Positions 13,460-25,500 of a stretch of 64,000 bases of DNA are shown here, one piece after another (positions within the stretch are counted from its first letter, which is position 1; the number at the start of each line of letters is the position of its first letter). The notes below the pieces were generated by a model. That model was given only the letters and a program-made list of their open reading frames with translations, was not told where the DNA came from and did no database searches. This stretch comes from Halichondria panicea (Eukaryota > Porifera > Demospongiae > Suberitida > Halichondriidae). The translations under genes and the position numbers were made by a program. The stretch spans positions 1,309,001-1,373,000 of the forward strand of contig NC_087387.1 of NCBI RefSeq assembly GCF_963675165.1, read 5' to 3'.

Positions 13460-13854
13460 GTGACTAATTTCGGTGTATAAGCTTACAGAGGGCAACAATG
13501 TAGATACTATAAAATACTATACAGCTCCTGTATCCATACTTTTCCTATTTAATGCCCACCTCCAAAGCTTTCCACAAACTTCCCGCCATTCTTGTTGCCA
13601 GGCAACGATGACATTCCAAGATTATGATTAAAATTAATTTGTTATGTATAAATTATATAATTCATACAGGGTGTTGCCAACACTGAGAGGGTATATGCAC
13701 TTGAACACAAATCAAGTTTTGACTGAGGCATTTAATAGTATACTGAAAATGAAGAGTCGATTGACGGAACACAACAGAAAGAAAGATATCATATGCAGCA
13801 TGCATCATAAGATGATCGTGTGATGGGAATAAATTGGACTTGGCTATAATAGAG
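13460..13854. other. Intergenic spacer, separase 5' side / KANSL1 3' side
   Basis: 395 bp between the separase ATG and the KANSL1 stop, both on the minus strand. It must hold the KANSL1 3' UTR and polyadenylation site and the separase promoter. I see no repeat, coding potential or clear AATAAA on the minus strand. Confidence 0.6.
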
Positions 13855-16800
13855 TTATGCACGTTTCGACAGCTTGAGAACAAAGTGACTGCCATTGGCA
13901 GGTTTGCAGTATGAGTATGTCTTCTCATTCAACTGTGAGCTCACCACCATCCACTCAGTGGGACTAATTGAAGGGGTCTCCTCATTGGGCGTTGAGATGG
14001 GGCTCGAAAGAGGTGTGGCTAATGTGGACGCGATACTAGGTGTGCGAGATTTGAATTGATAATCGGAAAAGGACTGAGGGGAAAGCAGACCTCTGACGAC
14101 ATTTGGAGGAGGGGGAGGGTTCGTGAGTGCATCAATATCCTCCTCTACCAGGGGAAAATCCCTCGGTTGCCAAGGTAATATCCCAATGTACTGACTGGCG
14201 TACAAGTCGGCCTCCGAAGGAATCGGACTTTCAAAACCTCTTCTCCTGGAGGAAGTGCTGCTGAATGGTAGGGGACTGCTGAAAGAGAGAGGATCAGGGG
14301 TACCGTTTGAACTACTACTGGGTCTATTGCGTTGTTTTTTCTGACCACTACTGCCACCAGAAATGAAGTTCATGAATCTTTTCTGCTCTTGCTGCTCACA
14401 CTTCTCGTGTCTTTTTAGAATTGCTTCGTAAGAGATGTCTTCTTCTTCTGAAGTGTTGTCGTCAGCATTCTCAGTTGTCTCCGAGGTTGGTTCGACTGGT
14501 TGTATTCTGAACCCAGGTGATGTTTTGTCGTTCTTTTCGACCTCTCTCCAGCGTGGGGTGACGATCTCCTTGTACTCGACCTTCTCCAGCCTGCGCGTGT
14601 GGTATGTGTGTGTGTTTGAAGAGAGTATTATACAGTTACAAGTACATGTATAATTCAATGATATAGGATTGATTACGTGTACAACTTAAAACAGAATGGT
14701 CATTATTTTAGGCTTAGATTGCAACTTGCTATACTACTGAATCAAACGGTGTGTGACCTGTACCTGTAAAGGTGGTATTTCAATGCATGATGCAACACTA
14801 ATCATGCGTACAAAGAGCACAGTGATTAACACCTCACACTCACACACCTGGTACTAGCAGCCATAGAGTAGGGAATGACAATATTGTCTATATCAAAGGA
14901 GGGAGTAGAGGTCAGAGCCCGCTTCTTCTTTGGTGGGGGTTGAGAGGGTGTGTCCGGCCGAGTGGGTGGAGAGATGGGACCAAACAGATCCATGGACGAT
15001 GACTGGTGTGTCAATTGGTACATTTTACGACGAGAATTCACTGCAGAGAAGAAAATAAGACACACTATCAAAATGATCAATGTAAACATTAGTGTGATAG
15101 AATTGTCAGAGGGTTTACATTTGAAATTGCACACAATAATAATATACTCTGAACTTGTTATGGGGCTATTTAAGTACATGTTTTTACAAGCACAAGGTAC
15201 ACACGTTCAGTGACACACAATATTATTACACGGAACATAATTTCATAGAACATAATTTTATTGAACGTAGCAAGATTCCAAAGCTATTAATTAGTACATG
15301 TACCAACACGTTTCCTTCAATGGAATATGGGTAGAACTTGATATTACACATGTAGTTGTATGCAAGTTAACACTTGTAACAGTGTGCATACATACACCTA
15401 TACAGACACCTATACAGTACTCAAAGCATGTACGAAACAGGAATCATAAACACACCTTTACTGATTGCAGAGGAAGCTGACGAGGGTGTGGCCATAGGGG
15501 AGGGGCTTGAGGAGGGCTCTGGCTTGTAAGGGCGTGGAGTGAAGAGATGGGTCAGGGAGCAGGCAGCCTTTCTCCTGGAGGGGGTTAGATACAGTGAAAC
15601 TTGCATGTACTGTCTCCTGTACCAAGTACAGCTATCAGATTCCACTCAAAAGTTGCTGTATGAATACTAGACAGGCAGTATTAACAGGTGATCCTTGTAT
15701 CTAAATATCTAATATCGGTTTACACAGTGGAGGGAATAACACGTGAAGCCATGCTCTATTGATTCCTTTCATGCGATAAGTAGGTTCCTTGACAAACATA
15801 CCAATGAAAATGATTACATGTACTATCTATCACAAGACACACTCTTATAAATTATAGACGCAACTTATCTCAGCAATATTCACGAGTGTTACCCACTATA
15901 GGCATTCACGAGTGTTACCCACTACAGGGCTGATGCAAGGTCTACCAACACTCACTCACCTCTTGCTCAGAGGCTGCCTGGCGTATGCGTGCTCTTGGAG
16001 GACCTGCTTCACTGGCGTATCTAGCAACAACCTCGATGGTAGCTCTGTAGAAATTGAAAATACCAGTAATCACAGGGCATGATTATACAGTCGTTAAAAT
16101 ACACTAGTTTCCTGCCAATATTTGAGCAAATTATTTGCCACAGATAGTGAAATTGTGGTTTAAAATTGATCGCTGGTCGAGAAAATGTGTTTCAGTACCA
16201 AAGGTATCAGACACCAATTAAATCTTTGGGTCATATGCACCATACTGCATCACACAATGAATAGGAGCTGGGACATATACAGTACCATCATACACACACT
16301 GTTGTAACCAATTTCAGAACCAAAATTAGAAGACACTCAAAAGAAAGCTATGATATAACGATGGTTTGCTTGTGTTAATGGAGCTATACATTTACATAAA
16401 GTAACAATGGGCAGACCTTTCATAGCTGTGAATGGAACATAGAAGCATACAATGATTGAAAAGCATAAACAAGTATATGTTTCAAACCAGACCATTTTCT
16501 ATAATTCATCACTGTAGAACTGAGAAGCTCCTAGCTCACAAATAGTAAAAGAGTACTTGCCAAATCTGATATTGAACCTACACCCCCACATGCATACAAC
16601 CAACGCATAAACATGCTAGCATACCAACCAACAACTACTTACTGTAATGCTACAAAGTAATGTGGCAGTTTGAGTGTACACTGTGTACCATCTAACACTA
16701 TCATACAGGCTAGGAATGTTAGCCACCTTTATAAGACACTTTTAGAGCCAATTGCCTTCGTAAGGTTAATCCAGCACTTTAAGGGTTTTAGATTCTAGGT

Positions 16801-16985
16801 AGTTAATACCTAACTATACAGCTGCTACCAGTTAGTATGTACCCACAACTTTTAGCTCACCATGTGGCAGAGACAGTTTAGGATGGTAGGACGGATCTAG
16901 GCTTGCTAAACCCTCTCTCTTGGGACGCCCTCGAGCTGGAGTCTTCCGAATCATCTTGCGTTTGGCTCTTCTCTCTAAAGGCCTG

Positions 16986-17063
<78 letters not shown>

Positions 17064-18858
17064 CCATACAAAATACTATTATACATGTACAGTGTGATCA
17101 GAGTATAAGTACTTCTATCCAAGTTATTTAAATACGACATAAACACATAATACAAACACAGGATGCCAAAACCTCAAAACAGTACAAATGAACTGAAATG
17201 AACCTACACTCGCCTTGTTCTAGCACACCCATCGCCAGACTCCTCCATAAGCAGAGAAAATTTCTTGCCCAGACTTGACGAGGCCAACAAATCCTTGACC
17301 TGTAAAACGTTAAAATACAATAACAAACCAAGCAAACAACAGATAGTGGTGAATCAATCGAGCCCACCTGAAGCTGCTTTGTATTGCTTACCCCCCCTCC
17401 AGGGAGTAACAGCTGCGGTAGAAACGGAGAGCTGAGTCCATTGCCCCCCTTGAGCCCTGAACGGTGAATTTGTTCCAGCAAAGTCCCTCCGTTTGAGACG
17501 GTAAGATAGGGAGCAGTTGAGGTCGTTGCCCTGGGTGATGTAAAGGTGGTGCTCTCTCGTTTAGGGCGACGCTGTATCTTGTAGTCCAAGTGACAGATTT
17601 GCTTGTTGAGTTCTGAGATGCGACGTTCCAACCATGCCCACTTTGAGCCAATGAGAGTTCGCACTCGCTCCCAATCTTTCTTGAGGTTTTCACATCTGTG
17701 TGGGTGCGTGGGTGGGGGTATGTAGATTATGTAGTATGAACAAAATACATACGTGGTGTGTATATCACACAGTACTATTGCCTTAGGTACCTGTGCTGTG
17801 TATTGTAACATCCTAATAACTAAGGTAAGCAAACAATGTGAGCAACTATTCATTACGATGGCTAGTGACCTCCCACAAAGTAGAACTCGTGAGGTTATAA
17901 ACTAGCACACAATAACAGATGCTATTCATAAGCCATAGAAGCTGTTAATGACATTTATAGTACCCGATGCTTTTGTAGGCGGGTAGTTCAACCACGCTGC
18001 TAATAACTTGAAAACATAAAACTGGGGAACTTGAGAATATATACATAATCATTGTAATATTCACCTAGGGTTGGCTGTTATCTCCATGTCTGTCTCCTCA
18101 TCTGATGAGCAATCAGTAGCGTCTTCGTCTACCAGCTGCCTTGCAAACTCCAGTCTTCCTTCAATCTGAGCCAGGCCACATTCTTCTTGAAACGACGACT
18201 CCAAACTACTAAAAGAATCCTCAGCCTTGATAGGAGATAGCGTCTTTAGTTCACATTTGGGCGTGCTTTCTTCACTGGCGCCATCAACTTGAATAGGCAG
18301 GGCTTTGGTCACGTCAACTTCCATGTCCGATACATCTGTGGTTGATAACGCAGAGTTGTTTCTTTTGGTTGACTGCTTGTGGTCGTAGAAGTCGAGTTGT
18401 TTTCGAGCATGGCTATTTGCCAATTGCAGTTGTTTGTGACGTAATCTCCCACTCAGTCTGACCATCTTGGACTCGAGTTCTGCTTGTTGAGTGTTGAGTG
18501 TGCCCAGCCGAGAGGAAATGACAGTGTTTGCATAGTTTATAGCCAGTTCAGGGCACACCAAGCGCTCTTGGTTTGTGATTGAGGTGGCATCGTTGCTACT
18601 GGCTCCTTGAGTTTTAGTAGTCATCTTCTGCTCCTTCTGAAACCGAAGTCTCGATCTTGTAACCCTCTGGGGGGAGCTGGGGGGGCTGAGAGTTCCATTT
18701 GATACTTTCGAGTGAACCACTTGGGTTGCTGTTGACAGTGCCGGTGGTGAGTCAATCTTGCTAGGCATTGCAGTAGAATGTTGAGAGTAATTGTTCTTGC
18801 CAGGTTTTACAACACTTGATACCATGATATAATTATTCTTTCCAGAGCAGGCTTGCAT
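13855..18858 (-). CDS. KANSL1: KAT8 regulatory NSL complex subunit 1 (PEHE domain), 8 exons
   Basis: Scaffold of the NSL complex that activates the MOF/KAT8 acetyltransferase. Exons: 18858-18065, 17695-17368, 17299-17214, 16982-16861, 16044-15960, 15574-15456, 15040-14848, 14590-13855. They close to 820 residues (human 1,105). A helical, tryptophan-rich segment (SKWAWLERRISELNKQI, about residues 270-300) matches the conserved central coiled region. The C-terminal PEHE domain shows SFDIDNIVIPYSMAASTR running into LEKVEYKEIVTPRWREVE and then SYEAILKRHEKCEQQEQKR. Basic stretch RRAKRKMIRKTPARGRPKR looks like a nuclear localisation signal. The intron after exon 3 uses either a GC donor (AAG/GCGAGT, 17213) or a GT donor 6 nt downstream; both stay in frame. 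The ATG at 18858 opens the longest frame; a 5' non-coding exon is possible. Confidence 0.92.
16987..17060. repeat. (GT)n tract next to KANSL1 exon 4 acceptor
   Basis: CA repeat on the gene strand followed by CTAACAG, the acceptor at 16983. Confidence 0.93.
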
Positions 18859-19535
18859 GACATTGCCAAGCCAGTCAAGATATATTTGACACAGTTGTAT
18901 TCAGTGTGAGAATAGTTTACAGTCACACATATAAAGCATATGGTGCTGCTGTCCTGAGCTTTTGAATCGAAAGTAGCCAAGGCTTTCTTAGCACAATTTC
19001 AGTTTGACAATTTCTGTTTATAATGCAACGCACAGAAACAGTGTCCTTGCTGTTGACTCCAACTTGTAAGTTTATTCAATAACAGAGCCGGCTAGTTCAC
19101 TGCACAGCTGTCCTATAGCTAGAGTATCAATGTCTTGAGGGTATGCGCGATCGCTTCAGAGTGCACGACGCAACTTTATCTTGAGCAACACTGATAGCTT
19201 GGACTCGCAGACTATTTCTATCACAATGTAGTAGCCCTACGCCTAACAGAGCCCATTATACTCACTCCTATCAATCCTTCACTATTCAAGCAGCGGTGTA
19301 ATTGTTATGAACCATGTGAGGGTTACTCAAAACGTGGCATACTATGCTTCGCCCACTGTTTATCCTTTTATGGAAGGTAATTAGCGAAACTTCGGAGTGA
19401 CCCCGCGCAAAGTCCTATGATCGCATACGTCATCGATAAAAATACAAGCTACTAAAGGAGGTTCTTGCAGAGAATAACAGTGATAAAGTGATTTGCAATT
19501 TGCAAGTGTGTTTATATATACTTTCCAAGTGTCCA
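18859..19535. promoter_or_regulatory. Divergent promoter region, KANSL1 (-) / ALIX (+)
   Basis: 677 bp separate two ATGs pointing away from each other, so both promoters must lie here. It is richer in CG dinucleotides than its surroundings, for example near 19144-19175. No TATA box was convincing. No repeat family member is present. Confidence 0.6.
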
Positions 19536-22500
19536 ATGGCGCCTCAAGGACTCTTAGCAGTGCCTTCAAAGTCTACAAAGAGTGTAGACTTCTCCCAAGC
19601 GTTTCTGAGGTTCATAGGCAACAACTATGAAGACACACCATCACGATACAATGAGCCCATCAAAGAATTTCAGACCCTTCGTGAATCGACAGTGGTGAGG
19701 TCTCCAGACAAACACGAGACTGGTCTCGATCTCATCGCCAGGTAAACACTGGTTATTATGCCGAGATTGACTGCAATGAAAATCTTAATATCGCTGACAT
19801 CTGTATAATTATTAGTTGGGCGGATTGCTTCCCAAAGAGGAAGTAAATTGCTTATTTATTTATAGCACCTATATCCTTTAGAGTAATTCTGTTTTTGTAT
19901 GATTAGCGACAACATGCACCTGTATGCATGCATATCCAAATCCCATTATGCGTACATTGTACACCATCACACCTCACACAACCCACACACGCTCACATCA
20001 TCACATCCCTGCAGGTACTACGACCAGCTATGTGCCATTGAGAGCAAGTTGCCCGTGTCTGAAGGACAGGTGAGTGTTGTTGTCATTATATCACCTCTCA
20101 TGTGATGTGTGTATTTGGAACTACCATAGTTCTGTGATGCCATGTGGGTGGGTGGAGCAAATGTTAATTATATTCACACCTGTATAAGGACAACATTACA
20201 ATTTCTACACCCTAAAAATCATGTATGCTTGCTTTAAATACTATCAAGGGCGTATAAAAAAAGAGAGGGCATGCAACTCCTATATGAGCAGAGTTCAAAC
20301 GTGGGCAGTTGAATGTGCATGACTTTGCATGAAATGAAATTTCTATTTTTAGCACTTCATGCAAATGCACACATTCCTCCGCCCACGTTTGAACTCTGCT
20401 AGCTACGTGTACTGATAGTGGAGTTGCATGCCCTCTCTTCTTTTATACGCCCTTGATACTATTAATGAGTATACTTGGGTTCATGTATGCTGTTTAGCCC
20501 TGAGGGTACTTTATGGGAACGTTTAGTAGTATAATTATAATTAGAAATTAGGGTGTACTATAATTATGCTTGTACTTGTGTTATGCAGATTCGGATCAAG
20601 TTCAGCTGGCAGGATGCTTTCTACAGTGGGGGTATCTTTGGAGGAACCAAGAGTGCCTGTAAGTACATTGTCAAAGGTTCAACTGAGCTTGTAGCCAAAG
20701 TATTGTAGATTGGCTTGCTGTATACTTTCTATACTGTGGTGACCTAACCTAACCCTCCCACACACACACACACGCACACATCCCCCTAGCCTAACCATAA
20801 CTGCCCACACACACCTCACACACACCTCACAGCTCAACCCTCCTCCACCTACGAGCAGTGCTGTGTACTGTTCAACATCGGAGCTCTTCAGTCCCAAATT
20901 GCAAAATCACAGAACTTTGATTCTGACGAGGGCATCAAGAATGCAGCCAAACACTTCCAGGTACTATTTGATTACACAGTATACAGCATAGCTTGTAGAT
21001 GTGTTCAGTGTAGCTAGAGATTAGATTTAATTGATTAGTAGTGTTGTGTTGCGTATGTCTTTCTTCTCCACCAAGTTTCCTGTCATAACACAATCCCATA
21101 ATTGGCTTTTCAACATTACTTTGCTCTCTGTAACCTATGTGCAGTGCATATAATCAACGGATAGTGTAACAGCATACATACATACATGTATAATAATAAT
21201 AAGCAAGTTGCTCTCCCCCTCCCCCCCAGGGTGCTGCTGGGACCTTCCAGCTGCTTCAGGAGAAGGTGTTTGCCCACCTCCAGACAGCACCGACCCCTGA
21301 CCTCTCTGCCGAGAGCACCACCGCTCTCATTCAGCTTATGTTGGGACAGGCACAAGAGACATTCTGTATCAAGGCCAGCAGAGGTGAGTTCCCTCGGATA
21401 ATGGCCTTAGGGGATGTGAGGTTCTGGCTTTGCTTAGAAAAAAGACATGTTTTCCAATAATTATACAATGCTATCTACATATTCTTAGACTCTCCAAGTG
21501 TTGTAAATCTATTCAATAATTATTAGTTTAGAACAACATTCGTTTCGAGGGCTAAATTTGAAAACTCACAACATTTTGTAAATGCAAAAACAACCAGCTA
21601 GCTTACAACAAATAGTGGGACCTGGCACATGAATAAACAGTTAGGTCTTAACCGTGGCTCGGCTCAAGAATTTGTATTGTCTCTCTCCCACAGACAAGAT
21701 CAAGGATGCTGTGGTTGCCAAGGTAGCCATGCAGGCCTCGGACTTGTACGCTGATGCTTACAGTAACATGCAAGTGGGCTCAGTCAAGAGTATGTGGGAT
21801 AAGGTATGCAATGAAGTGACAGTGTACAGTAGGTGGATGCAGTATTTGGAATTTGTTTGTTGTGATATTAATGTTTTGCAACTAACTCTGGTTTGTATCG
21901 TTCTCTTTCTATAGATAGCTAGCAAGTGAATGTTCACTCTATTCACCATGTTTCCTCGGTACCCACCCCACAGTCATGGCTGCAGATAGTAGTAGCAAAG
22001 CAGCTGTACTTTCACGCTGTGGCCCAGCATAGATTGGGCAAGGTGGCTCAGGCCGACAAGAGCTTCGGAACAGCTGTTGCCAGAATGGGCAAGGCCGTGG
22101 CTCTCTTGCAGGAGGCAGAAAAGAGGGGAGAGGGGGCCTTCAAGGGATATGTGAGTACCTTCAGGGGTTACATTTATAGTGTATGTGCGTGCCTTCAGGG
22201 GTTATGTGGTCAACTTTGAATGCCCATAACTCATTCAAGCATCAAAAAACACCAAAAGGATGTTGTTTCTTGCTTTCACGTTCTGTTACAGTAAGTAGTT
22301 ATCTTAGTGAGGTCTGTAATGGTTTGGTTCTCTGATTGCTTTCAAGGCTAACGTAAATTAAGGAAATGTACATAATGCTGTGTATACATACATCTACATT
22401 GTACCTCCTCCCCTCTCCTCTCCTCAGGAGCTGACAGCTAGTCTGAGGAGAGACCACGAGGCAGTAAACAAGGACAACAACTTTATCTACAATGACCTTG

Positions 22501-25500
22501 TCCCTGATTTTGGCACTCTTGAGCCCCCAGGCAAAGCCACCCTGGCCAAGGCAGTCAAGTTTTCAAGCCCCTCCTCCAACTTCCAGGTACGTACATGTCA
22601 TACGCTCCCTTTGTGCCCGCCCTCAGCTTAACATAGCTATGTGGGGAGTTGGTCAGTCATGAAAGTATTAAAGGGAGTATACACTATGTAAATAGAGCCA
22701 TGCACTATTTCCAGTGGCCTTATTTGTGTGTATACAAACTGCCGTATTAGGGCATGATGTAAAGGGTCAACACACTAACAATTGATAAAATCCATACAAG
22801 CTTAATTGTTGCTCTTTACCAAATGTACGGTTGCGTGTTTAGGCCTCTTAGTATTTATATTGTATGGACCAATGGTACAGTGTACTATGGTTGTAGCAGG
22901 AGCACATGCTCCTGGTTGTAGTTATGTGTGTGTAGAGGCCAGTAAATATTGTACATTCTCCCATCATGCCTGCAGGACCTGTTCTCTGAGCTGATGCCAC
23001 TCTCTGTCAACCAGGCCCTCTCAACCTACAACGGGAAAAAGGATGCCTTGGTACAGGAAGAGCTGGACAAGCTCAGAGCTGCCACACACAATATCAACGA
23101 GTGAGTGAATGTGCTGCTTATAGCATTGTGAATGTCCTGCGTCTGTACTTGAGCAAGTGTTTTCTGGTAAGGGTAAACACACTAACAATTGATAAAATCC
23201 ATACAAGCTTAATTGTTGCTCTTTACCAAATGTACAGTTGTGTGTTTAGGCTATTTTTTTGAAATCTAGTACATGCTATAAACAAGCCGATTTCTGCAGG
23301 TTGCTAGCCAGTAAGAACCTGCCAGCTGCCATTGAGGACACAGGTGGCAATGAGCTCCCAGAGTCACTAAGAGAGAAGGCCGAGGGTGTACAGGTCCAGG
23401 GCGGACTGTCCTCACTCGAAGAGAAGTTCTATGGCCTCCCAGAACTGCTTACCAGAAACAAGGAGATCCTCACAGAGGTGAGTTGTCTTTGTTTTCCTAG
23501 CTTTGAATAACCAAGAGTGTACTCCTCTTTACTGATATAACTAAAGAGGCACATTCTTCAGCTTTCGGTTAGTTTTACACATTTGTGTTGTGCTTAGGAT
23601 CACTTGATATTTAAATGAATGATAAATAATGATACGTGAAACTGTTTGATGACATCACAGACTAACCGTATTCTTGACGAGGAGGAGCGTGAAGACAGTG
23701 AGTTGCGTGAGCGTTTCAAGGAGCGCTGGAAGAGACAGGCATCGAGCCAACTCACTGAACCACTCAGAAAAGAAGTGAACAAATTTCTGAACATTCTGGA
23801 CAATGCCACTAGAGCTGACGGGATTGTGAAAGAGAAATTTGAGAATAATCGCGAGGCTATGGCGCTACTAAGTCGGCCTGTGGGTGAGATTCAGGCGTCC
23901 CTGCCTCAGGCTGGGGCCCAGGCTGCTGTGCTCAGTGGGAGCCAGGTGAGTGTCATGTGAGTGTCATGTGTTGGCCTATTCAAGGCATTATGGTGTAAGC
24001 AGAGGAGGTCCGACATGCATGCACGCATCACTACAAGTTCAGTGTATTGGGTCTACATGTTATCATGTGACCGGAAATGAAATGTTGCTGACTATTTGCA
24101 CTGAAGCTTTAGTAATTCGTACATGCATGTCTGACCTCCACTGACCCTATAGTACTGTAGCTATTATCACATGATACTCACATGACAGGCTGTGCAAGAC
24201 CTTCGTTGTCTGATGGAGGAAGTGAAGACACTGAAGGCAGAGAGGGAGGTTATAGAGCGAACCATGCGTGACCCCGTAGGGGACATTGTGTCCAAGTTCA
24301 TGGTCTCTCTGAGGGACTTGGGGGACGTTGACGAGGAGGCCATCAGTGAGGCTCATCTCAGGAGTGAGTATGGACGACTGCAGCAGCAGGTATGTGTGTT
24401 GAGGGGTGGGGTCACTGTGTGGGCGGCAATAGGTACGTGTGTGGAGGGGTGGGGTTGCTGTGTGGGCGGCAGTAGGTACGTGTGTGGAGGAGGGGTGGGA
24501 TTACTGTGTGGGTGGATTGCGAGATTTTGTAGGAAGCTTGTAGTACATATTAATATCATAGGTAGCTTGCTCGTACATGCCAAACCTAATGCAATTATGA
24601 TTATGTACAAATTGTGTCTTCTATTATTATTAGCATTCTTACAGTAACATAATTATATTTCGTATTAAGTAAGGAAAAACGTCTCAAAATGTCACCCCCC
24701 CCCCCACACACACACATGTCGATACAGGTGATAGAAAGCCTTCAGAAGCAGCAAGGCCTAGAGGGAAGGATCATGGCTGCCGCTACTGCCTTTGAGCAAG
24801 AGACCAGTGCGTACAGTATGAGTGCTCGGGACCAGAAGCTCAGAGATTTGGCAGCTGGCTACGATGCTTACATGGAGCTGACATCTAATCTCACCGAAGG
24901 CACTGGTTTCTATAACAACCTCACCCCACTCCTGGTCAAAATTCAGACCAAAGTGAGCGACTTTGTGTTTGCTAGAAGAACGGAGAAAGAAGATCTTCTT
25001 AAGTAAGTTTTTTCCTAGTAAGTAGTTGTACATCAATACGCTTCTCTAATACTTTCGAAATAGAAACAACGCCTTTAAGTGTGCAATCATCTGTCACATG
25101 TCAGAGGAGGTACGACACGCGTGCCTCGATTTAGCAATTGCAATAACATTGAGCGTGGGCAGATAATCAAGGTATAAGTCCCTCCACGCTCCAACGTTAT
25201 TGCAGAGGCTAATTGCTAAATCAAGGCACGCGTGTCGTACCTCTTCTAGTCACATATACATGCTGTAAAGTACGTAGATACATTCATTCATTGCTGTAAG
25301 GCTCTGTAGATGCGAGTGATTGCAACTGCATGCACTGCAAGTATATACGTGTATCGTCCGAGTCATCTGTGTTTCTCATCTCCATAGGGAATTGCAGAAG
25401 TCGATAGCCAACCAGCCGCAGTCCGCCCCCTCATCTGTGCCTCAATACCACGAGCCAGGTGAACCTTGAATACTGGCTGCTAACTCCAATAGTGGCCCCG

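Noticed and set aside
24390-24517. Possible CRISPR-like array
   Set aside because: Contiguous 43-bp tandem units without spacers, in an animal intron; a minisatellite.
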